64,000 nt of DNA, taken from positions 1-64,000 of the forward strand of contig MVRU01000006.1 of NCBI GenBank assembly GCA_002067745.1. The letters run 5' to 3'. This DNA comes from Syntrophus sp. PtaU1.Bin005. GTDB taxonomy: Bacteria > Desulfobacterota > Syntrophia > Syntrophales > Syntrophaceae. This document shows positions 16,075 to 24,582 of the stretch, piece by piece; position 1 is the stretch's first letter; each line of letters begins with the position of its first letter. The notes under the pieces are model-generated. The model searched no databases and was not told the DNA's origin. It was given only the letters and a program-made list of their open reading frames with translations. A program made the position numbers and the translations under genes.

Positions 16075-16899
16075 ATGACGGCGCCGGGATTGAAGCGGTT
16101 TAACGTCCAGAGGCTGGAGGAAGGGTCCTTTGTGCCTGCCGAGGCTCTTCTCATCATTGAAAAAGAGCTTCCGATCATCGTCAACGGCGAACTTCTCGCA
16201 ACAGCGTCGGTGACGCCCCTGATGGAAAGGGAATTCGTCGCCGGGTACCTCTTCGGACAGAGCTTTATCGAGAGTGCCGTGGAAATCGTGTCGCTGGAAA
16301 TTAAGGAAAAAGGGGCCTACGCGGTTCTGGCTGATGCGGATGCGCTCAAGGGCAGGAAAGAAAAAACCACCTACCGCATCGTCTCCGGCGGCGGCCGAAC
16401 AGCCTATTTTGAGACATCCGTCCTTCCCTGCCTCACGTCGGATGTTAAAATCGACAGGCAGCACATCTTCCAGGCCATGACCCTCCTGTTTGAAAAGGCC
16501 GCGCTTTATGAGCAAACGGGAGGCGCTCATTCCGCCGCCCTTTTCGACACCCGGGGCAATCTCCTGTGCCTCATGGAGGACATCGGCAGGCACAACACAC
16601 TGGACAAGATCATCGGCTATGCACTCCTGAACGGGATCGACTGCACCCGCACCTTCATGGTTTCCACCGGGCGCATGGCCTCCGAAATGGTCATCAAAAT
16701 CGCCCGCGCCGGCATCCCACTGGTCGCCACCAAGACCGCTGTCACAGACAGGGGGCGGGAGATCGGCGAGCAGTGCGGAATGACCGTCATCGGCTCCGCC
16801 CGGGCCGCAGGTTCCAGAATGATCAAGGACATGGGGGACAGCAACATTGCCGAGAAAGCGGAAATGAAGATTTATACCGGCGCAGAAAGGGTGCTTTAA
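16075..16899 (+). CDS. FdhD-like protein 2
   Basis: The second FdhD paralogue in tandem, 274 residues from ATG 16075; an in-frame GTG at 16069 overlaps the previous stop and sits closer to GGAGGA, so either start is possible. It shows GGAHSAALF, LMEDIGRHNTLDKIIGYAL, STGRMASEMVIKIA and PLVATKTAVTDRG. In the sulfur-transfer loop region only one Cys remains (SVLPCLTSDVKI) instead of CxxC. The C-terminal extension AEKAEMKIYTGAERVL is unlike the first copy. Tandem placement suggests a heteromer or division of labour in cofactor handling. Confidence 0.8.
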   Translation: MTAPGLKRFNVQRLEEGSFVPAEALLIIEKELPIIVNGELLATASVTPLMEREFVAGYLFGQSFIESAVEIVSLEIKEKGAYAVLADADALKGRKEKTTYRIVSGGGRTAYFETSVLPCLTSDVKIDRQHIFQAMTLLFEKAALYEQTGGAHSAALFDTRGNLLCLMEDIGRHNTLDKIIGYALLNGIDCTRTFMVSTGRMASEMVIKIARAGIPLVATKTAVTDRGREIGEQCGMTVIGSARAAGSRMIKDMGDSNIAEKAEMKIYTGAERVL

Positions 16900-16924
16900 C
16901 AAATCAGACGAAAGGAGAAGGATA

Positions 16925-17401
16925 ATGGCAAAGAAATTTCTGGTGGCACTGGACAAGTCAAACAGTTCCCTGAAAGCGATCGATTTCGTGGCGGGCACCA
17001 TCAATCCCTCGGCCCAGATCACCCTGATGAGCGTTGTGGCGGATCCGGCGGCAGCCTGTGAACTGAAAGGGCCTACGGAGCTGCATCCCCTGTTGGAGGA
17101 GGGCCTCAAGGACTTCTGCGTGATCGAGGAAGCCAAGAGAGCGGCCGCCCAGGGATTCCTGGATGAAGCCAAAAATAAGCTGGTCAGGGCCGGGTTTCCC
17201 GCCGAGCATATCTGCGTTGAACTTCGCAGTCAGGAAGGCGATATTGCCGGTGACATTCTCATCGAGGCCGCCAGGGAAAACTACGACGCCGTCATTATCG
17301 GCAGACGGGGAATGGCGGACAACAAGAAGTACGCCTTTGGCAGCGTTTCCAACAAGATCATCCAGCATGCGGAAAATCTGTCGATCATTGTCGTAGACTG
17401 A
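16925..17401 (+). CDS. Universal stress protein UspA family
   Basis: A 158-residue cytoplasmic UspA-fold protein with a strong ribosome site (AAAGGAGAAGG). The opening KKFLVALDKSNSSLKAIDF and the nucleotide-binding end IIGRRGMADNKKYAFGSVSNKI (about 124-145, close to the Gx2Gx9GS pattern) indicate an ATP-binding type. It follows the FdhD pair after 25 bp and is probably co-transcribed. Specific role unknown. Confidence 0.85.
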   Translation: MAKKFLVALDKSNSSLKAIDFVAGTINPSAQITLMSVVADPAAACELKGPTELHPLLEEGLKDFCVIEEAKRAAAQGFLDEAKNKLVRAGFPAEHICVELRSQEGDIAGDILIEAARENYDAVIIGRRGMADNKKYAFGSVSNKIIQHAENLSIIVVD

Positions 17402-17413
17402 CGGAAGGAACAT

Positions 17414-17459
17414 CCGGCGCCCCCCGGCATGAGATCAGGACAGGAGCCGGGGGCGCCGC
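17414..17459. terminator. GC-rich terminator-like hairpin
   Basis: GGCGCCCCCCGGC and GCCGGGGGCGCC pair over 12 bp with one bulged C, just after the stress-protein stop. There is no clear T-tract, so termination may be inefficient or factor-assisted. Confidence 0.5.
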
Positions 17460-17501
17460 ACTTCATTCCCGCTCCCATATCCGGCGGTTACTTTTTTTTC
17501 A

Positions 17502-17530
17502 TTGACAGGAAAGGGTGCTTTTCCTATGCT
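17502..17530 (+). promoter_or_regulatory. Strong candidate sigma-70 promoter
   Basis: TTGACA (17502-17507), 17-base spacer, TATGCT (17525-17530), about 47 bp before the RseC-like start. It would drive the RseC-like/ApbE/ABC genes and perhaps read on toward rnf. Confidence 0.7.
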
Positions 17531-17576
17531 CCTCTCCGAATACTTCTGCTTCAAGCAATGGATGTGATGTAACGAT

Positions 17577-18095
17577 ATGGCACAGTATGGGGCCACGGTA
17601 ACGGGCCTTCTTCCCAACGGCAGGGCGGAGATTGTCATCCGGCCGGACAGGCCCGACATTCCCCATGCCAGCGAAATTGCAGGTCGCGTATGCCACTGCG
17701 CAACGGAGAACTCCATCGTCCGGACCGAGGCATTGAACCTGGCAGGCGCCTCCCCCGGCGACTGGGTGTCTGTTTCCCGAAAGCGCTCATCTGTCGTCAA
17801 GAATGTGATGGTGCTGGTCGGGTTCCCCTGTGCCGGTTCGATGGCCGGCGGGATTCTGGGTGCCTCGATGGAAAGCGGCAATCTGGCGATCTTCGTTCCT
17901 GCAGGAGCGCTCCTGGGCTTCCTGCTGGGGATCTGGTTCTATCGGCGCTGGTCCGATGAGAATATGCCGGTCATCGATTCCATCATCAAAACCAGGGATG
18001 AGGTTGCCGCCATTTTTGCAGCCCGGTCCGGCGCAGAGGGAAAGGGGCCGTCAGGCTGCCAGGTTGGCTGTGACCGTTGCGCTTCCATGTTATAA
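17577..18095 (+). CDS. RseC/MucC-family membrane protein
   Basis: A 172-residue protein of the RseC/MucC (SoxR-reducing system) type. The N-terminal cytoplasmic part has CHCATENSIVRTEALN and GDWVSVS; two hydrophobic helices follow (about 82-98 and 103-121), and the tail ends in a Cys-rich stretch GCQVGCDRCASM. In other bacteria RseC-like proteins accompany Rsx/Rnf complexes, which fits its place at the head of the ApbE-rnf region. The terminal cysteines may bind metal or take part in redox reactions; that is inference. Confidence 0.75.
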   Translation: MAQYGATVTGLLPNGRAEIVIRPDRPDIPHASEIAGRVCHCATENSIVRTEALNLAGASPGDWVSVSRKRSSVVKNVMVLVGFPCAGSMAGGILGASMESGNLAIFVPAGALLGFLLGIWFYRRWSDENMPVIDSIIKTRDEVAAIFAARSGAEGKGPSGCQVGCDRCASML

Positions 18096-18233
18096 CAACT
18101 CCTTCCATTCCTCCCGAAGCCTCCCAGAATTTCCCCGTCATGATGCCGAAGAGCCCCATGGACAGGACAGCGCCTACAGGAGACAGAGCCCCGCCCCTTA
18201 ACATATTGAGAAAACGGTCAGAAATACAAGACG

Positions 18234-19244
18234 ATGAAAAAAAGTCATAAAGCGATCCTGATGCTCCTTCTCTCCGGATCCATGTTCGGCTTTTTCTGGA
18301 TGGCCTGGAACCGGATTGCTCACGAGCCCCTGGTCCGTTCCCGTTTGATGATGGGGACCATCATCGAGATTACGGCCTGCGACCGGGGTGCCGAAGCGGC
18401 GATCACGGCGGCCTTTACGCGCATGCAGCAGATCGAGGACGCCGTCGGCAGGGAAGAATGGTCCGACCTGAGCCGTCTGGCCGCCTCAGCCGGAGGCCCC
18501 CCTCTTAACGTCAGCAGCGATACGTGGGAGATCCTCTCCCTGGCCGCCGAATACTGGCGGAAGACCAACGGGGCCTTCGATGTAACGGTTAATCCTCTTT
18601 TGGAACTGTGGGGTTTCGGCTACGACGGAGAGGGCAATTTTCCCGAACCTGACGCCATCAAGGCCGCCCTGCCCAGGGTCGGCAGTGACAAGATGCTGTT
18701 CTTCCCGGGAAAGCGGCAGATCCGATTGGCGAAGCCTGGAATGTCCTTGACCGTAGGCGGCATCGCCAAGGGGTACGCCGTTGAAGAGGCCGCCAGGATT
18801 CTCATGAAGAACGGCATCACGAACGCCATGATCAATGCCGGCAGCAGCATCAAGGTGATCGGAGACGGCCCAGGCGGCCGCGGCTGGCGAATCGGTGTGG
18901 AAAACCCGCGATCGGCCGGAAAGCTGGTTGGGGTGATTGTCCTGCGCTCCGGTGAGGCCATGGGCACATCCGCCGACAACCGGCGCTTTTTCATCAAGGA
19001 CAGTCACCGCTACTCCCACATCATCGACCCCCGCACCGGCTGGCCGGCCAAGGAAACCATGGCCCTGGTGACCGTGATTACGGACAATGCAGCAACGGCC
19101 GACATCGTCACCAAAGCCCTCTTCTTGAACAACATCGACTGGAGCATGGCCTTTTTAAAACAGGAAAACCTCAAGGCCATCCTGATCGACAGCCAGGGAA
19201 AGCTGCACAAGACCCCGGGGTTTCAATTGCTGAGGCCGTCATGA
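18234..19244 (+). CDS. apbE: FAD:protein FMN transferase ApbE
   Basis: ApbE covalently attaches FMN to Thr residues of RnfD and RnfG on the outer face of the membrane. The 336-residue protein has an N-terminal signal/anchor (7-27) without a lipobox. Family motifs are RLMMGTIIEITA, FDVTVNPLLELWGFG, GGIAKGYAVEEAA, INAGSSIKVIGDG and the C-terminal MGTSADNRRF and HIIDPRTGWP with the metal-binding Asp. It shares the locus with rnfD and rnfG and overlaps the next gene (ATGA), so regulation is likely joint. Confidence 0.92.
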   Translation: MKKSHKAILMLLLSGSMFGFFWMAWNRIAHEPLVRSRLMMGTIIEITACDRGAEAAITAAFTRMQQIEDAVGREEWSDLSRLAASAGGPPLNVSSDTWEILSLAAEYWRKTNGAFDVTVNPLLELWGFGYDGEGNFPEPDAIKAALPRVGSDKMLFFPGKRQIRLAKPGMSLTVGGIAKGYAVEEAARILMKNGITNAMINAGSSIKVIGDGPGGRGWRIGVENPRSAGKLVGVIVLRSGEAMGTSADNRRFFIKDSHRYSHIIDPRTGWPAKETMALVTVITDNAATADIVTKALFLNNIDWSMAFLKQENLKAILIDSQGKLHKTPGFQLLRPS

Positions 19245-20026
19245 TTTCCGTGGAACGCGTTTCCCATTCCTTTCATGGTTATCCTGCCCTCAAGAACCTC
19301 TCTTTTTCCGTCTCGCCGGGCGAGTGCTTCGGCCTGCTCGGTCCCAACGGCGCAGGAAAATCGACGCTGATCAACATCCTCGTGACCCTGCTGCAGCCGG
19401 ACAGCGGCTCCGTGACGATAAACGGCTGGCCGCTGGCAACCGAAGCGGCGAAGATCCGAAGTTCCATCGGCGTGATCTTTCAGGATTCGAGCCTGGACGA
19501 GCGTCTGACCGCTCATGAAAACCTGTACTTTCACGCCATGTTCTATCACGTACCCCCCCGGGAAGCCTCTCAACGCATCACCGCTCTCCTGGCCATGGTG
19601 GGCCTGGCCGACCGCAGCAACGATCGGGTGATCACCTTCTCCGGCGGAATGAAACGCCGCCTGGAAATCGCCCGGAGCATCCTGCACCAGCCGCAGCTCC
19701 TGCTTCTGGACGAGGCGACCGTCGGCCTCGATACCCAGGCCCGCCGCCGCATCTGGGACTATATCGCCAGCCTCCGCCAGGATTACCCCCTCACCATCCT
19801 TCTCACAACCCACTACCTCGAGGAGGCGGAAATCTGCGATCGGATCGCCATCCTAGATCACGGGGCCGTCATCGCCTGCGATACCCCGGCCCGCTTAAAA
19901 GAAATCCACGGGCAGAAGACCCTGGACGACCTCTTTCTCCACCTGACCGGACGGGACCTTCAGGATTCGGAAACCGGTGAACTGGAGCGGCTGAAGGCGG
20001 CCCTGCGCGTTCGGAGAATCAAATGA
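19241..20026 (+). CDS. ABC transporter ATP-binding protein
   Basis: A 261-residue ATPase of the DrrA/CcmA-like exporter class. Walker A is GPNGAGKST (about 34-42), the Q-loop is in IFQDSSLDERL, the signature is TFSGGMKRRLEIAR, Walker B is LLLLDEATVGLD and the H-loop is in LLTTHYLEEAE. It overlaps apbE upstream and the permease downstream by ATGA junctions. Cargo is not evident from sequence; linkage to apbE/rnf could mean export of a factor for the complex, but this is speculation. Confidence 0.88.
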   Translation: MISVERVSHSFHGYPALKNLSFSVSPGECFGLLGPNGAGKSTLINILVTLLQPDSGSVTINGWPLATEAAKIRSSIGVIFQDSSLDERLTAHENLYFHAMFYHVPPREASQRITALLAMVGLADRSNDRVITFSGGMKRRLEIARSILHQPQLLLLDEATVGLDTQARRRIWDYIASLRQDYPLTILLTTHYLEEAEICDRIAILDHGAVIACDTPARLKEIHGQKTLDDLFLHLTGRDLQDSETGELERLKAALRVRRIK

Positions 20027-20790
20027 CCAGCGGCCTGAAAGACAGTTACTACATCATGAAGCGCGATCTTATCCGGATGACGCGCCAGAAGATGCCGCTC
20101 ATCGGGGCCGTTGTCCGGCCTATCCTCTGGCTTTTTTTTCTCGGGACCGGACTCAAATTCGGGTTCATCGCCCTGCCGCTCGTCGGGATCAACTGGCAGC
20201 AGTACATCTTTCCCGGCATCATCGCCATGAACGTCCTTTTTTCCGGGGTGATGTCCGGGGCCACGATCGTCTGGGACCGCGAATTCGGTTTTCTCAAGGA
20301 GATCACCATCGCTCCGATACCCCGCTGGTCGATCATTCTCGGGAAGGTCCTCAGCGGCACCATCATCGCGGGCTGCCAGGGAGTTCTCGTTCTGGCGGTC
20401 TATCCGCTCCTGGGCATCTCCCTCGGATTTCTGCAGTTGGCCCAGACCCTGCTGGCCATCTTTTTCATCGCCATGGCGGTAACCGCCGTCGGCGTGCTGC
20501 TCGCCGCGCGGATCCGCACCCTTGAAGGCTTCGGCGCAGTCAACAACTTCGTTGTCATGCCGGTCTTTTTCCTCAGCGGCGCCCTTCATCCCCTGTCCAA
20601 CATCCCGGACTGGCTGAAGATTCTGATTTATCTCAATCCCTTCAGCTATGCGGTGGATCTCCTGCGCGTTATTCTTCTGGGGCTGGATGGAGATCCCGTG
20701 CTTGACATCCTGACCATCGTCCTGTTTACCAACGTCATTTTCCTGTCCGCGCTCTACCTCTTTGCGCAGCGCAGGCAATATTATCCTTGA
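20023..20790 (+). CDS. ABC-2 type permease
   Basis: The 255-residue membrane partner of the preceding ATPase, with about six hydrophobic helices and the ABC-2 hallmark near the C-terminus VMPVFFLSGALHPLSNIPDWL followed by YLNPFSYAVDLLR. This is the DrrB/NodJ type used for drug, lipid or polysaccharide export. Translational coupling (ATGA) with the ATPase gene shows they form one transporter. Confidence 0.87.
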   Translation: MTSGLKDSYYIMKRDLIRMTRQKMPLIGAVVRPILWLFFLGTGLKFGFIALPLVGINWQQYIFPGIIAMNVLFSGVMSGATIVWDREFGFLKEITIAPIPRWSIILGKVLSGTIIAGCQGVLVLAVYPLLGISLGFLQLAQTLLAIFFIAMAVTAVGVLLAARIRTLEGFGAVNNFVVMPVFFLSGALHPLSNIPDWLKILIYLNPFSYAVDLLRVILLGLDGDPVLDILTIVLFTNVIFLSALYLFAQRRQYYP

Positions 20791-20954
20791 AGCAGGGATC
20801 ATCGATCCCGAAAGAGGGATGAACTCCGCTTCCGGATCGAACATGGCGGCAGAGCGGCGGAAATGGGGCGACGAAGGCGCATCGGGGCATACGTCGGGGA
20901 GCCGGCAACGCAGTATGCTAAAATGGCGCTTTGATATGGCATTGGAATAGGTTG

Positions 20955-21878
20955 ATGAGACGATCCTTCAGCGAAGAAATGGCCTGCTGCCGGTGCTGCC
21001 CGCGTGAATGCGGTGTCAACCGCCTCAGGGGGGAGACCGGCTTCTGCCGGACCGGTTCCGGCATTCCCGTTGCCCATATCGGATTGCACTTCGGAGAGGA
21101 GCCCCCTATCTCCGGTTCCCGTGGATCGGGCACCATCTTTTTCGCCGGATGCAATCTCCGCTGCGTCTTCTGCCAGAATCATCAGATCAGCCAGGAGTTT
21201 CAAAGGGGGAGCGTGCGAACCCTTTCCCCACGGGAACTCGCCGACGAAATGCAGCGCCTTGAAAAAGCCGGGGCACACAACATCAACCTCGTCTCTCCGT
21301 CCCACCTCATCTTCCACCTGGCGGATGCAATATCAATCGCCCGGAACAGGGGGCTCACCCTTCCCATCGTCTACAACTCCAACGGCTACGATTCCGTTGC
21401 CGCGCTCCGTGAGATCCGGGGGCTCATCGATATCTTTCTGCCCGATCTGAAGTATCTCGACGAGGATGCGGCCAGGGGGCTTTCCGCCGCCGGCGATTAT
21501 GCCCGGATCGTCCCCGGCGTCCTCGGGGAGATGTTCGCCCAGGTCGGCCCCCTCGTGCTCGATGAGGCCGGCTCAGCCCGGCGGGGTCTGCTGGTCCGCC
21601 ATCTCGTTCTGCCCGGCCATCTTGAAAACAGCCGTTCCTGCCTCCGTTTTCTGGCCGGCCTTTCCCGGGATCTTCCCGTCAGCATCATGTCCCAGTATTC
21701 CCCGCAATTCCGGGCAGGAGACTATCCACGGATCAACAGGACTCTTTCCGAAGAGGAGTACGAATCGATCATCGACTGCGCCCTGGAACTCGGCCTGGAA
21801 AATGCCTTCGTTCAGGAGTGCGGAAGTCAACAGGAATACCTGCCCGATTTTTCACGGACCGACCCCTTTCAAGCTTAA
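20955..21878 (+). CDS. PflX-like radical SAM protein
   Basis: A 307-residue radical SAM enzyme of the PflX/COG1313 group (similar to pyruvate formate-lyase activases). ATG 20955 is chosen; TTG codons at 20931 and 20952 are alternatives. The N-terminus is a Cys-rich knot, CCRCCPRECGVNR with C31 beyond it, then the radical SAM motif CNLRCVFC (C66, C70, C73) that binds the SAM-coordinating [4Fe-4S] cluster. Later landmarks are YNSNGYDS, LPDLKYLDED, VRHLVLPGH and MSQYSPQFRAG. Substrate unknown. It stands 164 bp behind the ABC genes and 302 bp before rnfC. Confidence 0.85.
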   Translation: MRRSFSEEMACCRCCPRECGVNRLRGETGFCRTGSGIPVAHIGLHFGEEPPISGSRGSGTIFFAGCNLRCVFCQNHQISQEFQRGSVRTLSPRELADEMQRLEKAGAHNINLVSPSHLIFHLADAISIARNRGLTLPIVYNSNGYDSVAALREIRGLIDIFLPDLKYLDEDAARGLSAAGDYARIVPGVLGEMFAQVGPLVLDEAGSARRGLLVRHLVLPGHLENSRSCLRFLAGLSRDLPVSIMSQYSPQFRAGDYPRINRTLSEEEYESIIDCALELGLENAFVQECGSQQEYLPDFSRTDPFQA

Positions 21879-22180
21879 CCATGCACGGAGACTCCCGATG
21901 TTCCCTCCTGTTGCCGACAAAATATTTCTTGACAAAGCCATGATTACATAATATCCACATCGACGCTATCCTAGGAGGCTGAATGTCGGTGAGATGCTGA
22001 TGTTTTCAGAGAATTCTCAAGCAGTTCACCGATGGGTAATGCAAGATCGTATTCGGGTGGCAAGTCTGGTTGTTGAAAGCTTTTCTGACCTTTTCCTCTT
22101 TCATTTAGGGAGGCGCGTTAGATCTCAAGAGTTTTTCGGCTTGCATAATAAATTTTAATTTTATCAACGGACTGTCTACT
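21879..22180. other. Leader region upstream of rnfC
   Basis: 302 bp without a supported gene. A promoter candidate is at 21929-21957, leaving some 215 nt of transcribed leader. A 54-codon open frame (from ATG 21994) ends before rnfC but resembles nothing I know. The ribosome site of rnfC itself is weak, so leader-based control is possible. Confidence 0.5.
21929..21957 (+). promoter_or_regulatory. Candidate promoter of rnfCDGEAB
   Basis: TTGACA at 21929-21934 is clear; the -10 is uncertain (TATCCA at 17 bases or TAATAT at 14 bases). Confidence 0.4.
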
Positions 22181-23503
22181 ATGAGCACGTCATTATTGAC
22201 TTTTGCCAAAGGTGGGGTTCATCCTCCAGAATCCAAAGAAATTACCGAAAGATTGGCTATTGAGAAGATGCCTCTGCCCGAGGAGTTCGAAATTCCGCTC
22301 CTTCAGCATTTTGGCGCCCCATGCCAGCCTCTGGTCAAGAAAAAGGACCGTGTTGAGGAAGGCGATCTCATCGGCCAGGTTACGGGCGGACTGGGAGCCA
22401 ATGTGCATGCCAGCGTCACCGGAACCATCACGGATATCGGCACATCCATCGGGCCGGTCTCCCTCAATGTCCCCTCGGTGACCATTTCCAGGGATCTCGA
22501 AGCGCCGGATAAAACCTATACGCCTTCGGATTGGAAATCTCTGAGCCCGCAGGAGCTGCTTTCGAAAATAAAGGATGCCGGCATTGTCGGCATCGGCGGC
22601 GCCGGATTCCCGGCCCATGTCAAGCTGGCTCCGCCTCCGGGCACCAAGGTCGACAAACTGATCCTGAACGGCGCCGAATGCGAGCCTTACCTGACCACGG
22701 ACCATCGGGTCATGCTGGAAAAGCCTGAAGAGGTCATCGTGGGGGCCCAGATTCTCCTTCGCGTGTTGGGGATCTCGGAAGGGCATATCGGTGTTGAAGC
22801 CAACAAAAGCGACGCCATCGATGTCCTGCGGAAGGCCGCTGAAGCGCAGAAGCTCGACGGCGCGAAGATCTCGATTGACGCACTCCAGGTTAAATATCCC
22901 CAGGGATCTGAAAAACAGTTGATTGAAAGTGTGACCGGACGCAAAGTCCCGGGTGGCGGATTGCCTTTCGACGTCGGCGTGATTGTTCAGAACATCGGCA
23001 CAACGAAGGCTGTTTATGACGCTGTTGTTCTCAATAAGCCGCTCTATGAAAAGGTCATTACCATTTCCGGCAGGGGCATTTCGAGACCGGCCAACCTCCA
23101 GGTTCGGGTCGGTACGCGCATTCGGGACATCGTTCAATATCTTGGCGGTACGAAGCCGGATCTGGCGAAGATCGTCATGGGAGGCCCCATGATGGGATTC
23201 GCTGTATCAACTTTGGACATTCCTGTGACAAAGACGGTTTCGGGAGTCCTCTTCCTGACCAAAGAAGAGATCGATGATCAGCCCCATGGGCCCTGCATCC
23301 GCTGCGGATGGTGTGTAGAGGCCTGCCCCATGGGATTGTCGCCGAACGAGATCGGCCTTTATGTTGAGGCCGGACGGGCTGCGGACACGGCGCCTTTTGG
23401 AGTCTTCGACTGTTTTGAGTGCGGTTCCTGCGCCTTTGTCTGTCCTGCCAAGAGACCGCTGGTCCAGTTCATCCGCCTGGCCAAGCAAAAGGCAAAAAGA
23501 TAG
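22181..23503 (+). CDS. rnfC: Rnf complex subunit RnfC
   Basis: RnfC is the peripheral subunit that binds NAD(H) and FMN and carries two [4Fe-4S] clusters. The 440-residue protein begins with the RnfC N-terminal barrel (GGVHPPESKE), continues with the Rossmann-type NADH/FMN segment GIGGAGFPAHVKL and LNGAECEPYLTTDHR, a SLBB-like part around 280-330, and two ferredoxin motifs: CIRCGWCVEACPMGL (about 372-386) and CFECGSCAFVCPAKRP (about 411-426). It is shorter than the E. coli protein, which has a long repeat tail. First gene of rnfCDGEAB. Confidence 0.95.
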   Translation: MSTSLLTFAKGGVHPPESKEITERLAIEKMPLPEEFEIPLLQHFGAPCQPLVKKKDRVEEGDLIGQVTGGLGANVHASVTGTITDIGTSIGPVSLNVPSVTISRDLEAPDKTYTPSDWKSLSPQELLSKIKDAGIVGIGGAGFPAHVKLAPPPGTKVDKLILNGAECEPYLTTDHRVMLEKPEEVIVGAQILLRVLGISEGHIGVEANKSDAIDVLRKAAEAQKLDGAKISIDALQVKYPQGSEKQLIESVTGRKVPGGGLPFDVGVIVQNIGTTKAVYDAVVLNKPLYEKVITISGRGISRPANLQVRVGTRIRDIVQYLGGTKPDLAKIVMGGPMMGFAVSTLDIPVTKTVSGVLFLTKEEIDDQPHGPCIRCGWCVEACPMGLSPNEIGLYVEAGRAADTAPFGVFDCFECGSCAFVCPAKRPLVQFIRLAKQKAKR

Positions 23504-23529
23504 TCTAAAAGATAAGGAGCAAAGCCATC

Positions 23530-24582
23530 GTGGAGCAAGTAAAAGATACTCAAATTTCAGAACATCCGTTACCTGCATGCACGGTCTCCATTTCTCCGCA
23601 TGTCAAGAGCCGCGAATCCACGGCCAAGATCATGTGGACCGTGAATGCCTGTTTGTTGCCTCCCCTTCTTTTATCCGTTTTCATCTTCGGATTTCAGACC
23701 CTGATCATCACCCTGGTCAGCGTTTTCAGTTGCGTTATCGCCGAGGCGGTTTCCCAGAAGCTTCTTCACCGCTCCATCACCATCAAGGATGGGAGCGCCG
23801 TGTTGACGGGTCTGCTTCTAGCCTACATAATACCCCCTGGAGTGCCCTACTGGATGCCGATCCTGGGCGCGGTTTTTACGATCTACATCACCAAACATCT
23901 GTTCGGGGGGCTGGGCTTCAACATTTTTAATCCGGCACTGATCGGGCGCGCCTTCCTGGTGGCCACGTTCCCTGTGGCCATGACGTCGGCCTGGATCATG
24001 CCCATGAACGACTTCTCCATTTTCAAATACATGCAGCCCGGGGTCGATGCGGTCTCCACAGCTACCCCTCTTTATGTACTGAAGCATTACGGCCTGGCGG
24101 CCCTCATCGAGAAATACGGCGCTGTTTCCACCATGTACAAGGATTTCTTTCTTGGTGTGCGGCCCGGCTGCATCGGTGAAGTCTCCAATCTGCTCCTCCT
24201 CCTTGGAGGGCTGGTGCTGATCTTCAAAAAATACATCTCTTGGCACATTCCGGTTTCCGTTATTGCAACCATCGGTGTGTTGACCTGGATTTTCGGCGGT
24301 GAAGGCTACTTCAACGGCGATCCCATTCTGGCCGTTCTTACCGGCGGCGTGTTCCTTGGCGCCATTTTCATGGCTACGGATTACGTCACCTCACCCACCC
24401 AGAAATACGCCCAGCTTGCTTTCGGATTCGGGGTCGGCGCCATTACGGTTCTGATCCGCCTCAAAGGCGGCTATCCGGAGGGTGTCTGCTATGCGATTCT
24501 GCTCATGAATACCCTCACGCCGGCATTGGATTCATGGTTTCAACCCAAGCGTTTTGCTCCAGCGAAAGGTGCGACAAAATGA
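23530..24582 (+). CDS. rnfD: Rnf complex subunit RnfD
   Basis: RnfD is an integral membrane subunit carrying covalent FMN on an extracytoplasmic loop Thr. The 350-residue protein starts at GTG 23530 behind AAGGAGC and has about nine to ten helices, with the NQR2/RnfD signatures NIFNPALIGRAFL and TDYVTSPT. The flavinylation site reads DAVSTATPL (about 177-185): the usual Gly of S-G-A-T is Thr here, and the acceptor Thr is kept. The stop overlaps the rnfG start by ATGA. Confidence 0.94.
   Translation: MEQVKDTQISEHPLPACTVSISPHVKSRESTAKIMWTVNACLLPPLLLSVFIFGFQTLIITLVSVFSCVIAEAVSQKLLHRSITIKDGSAVLTGLLLAYIIPPGVPYWMPILGAVFTIYITKHLFGGLGFNIFNPALIGRAFLVATFPVAMTSAWIMPMNDFSIFKYMQPGVDAVSTATPLYVLKHYGLAALIEKYGAVSTMYKDFFLGVRPGCIGEVSNLLLLLGGLVLIFKKYISWHIPVSVIATIGVLTWIFGGEGYFNGDPILAVLTGGVFLGAIFMATDYVTSPTQKYAQLAFGFGVGAITVLIRLKGGYPEGVCYAILLMNTLTPALDSWFQPKRFAPAKGATK

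Noticed and set aside
16051-17172. 373-codon minus-strand frame
   Set aside because: Antisense to FdhD-like 2 and the stress protein, without motifs.
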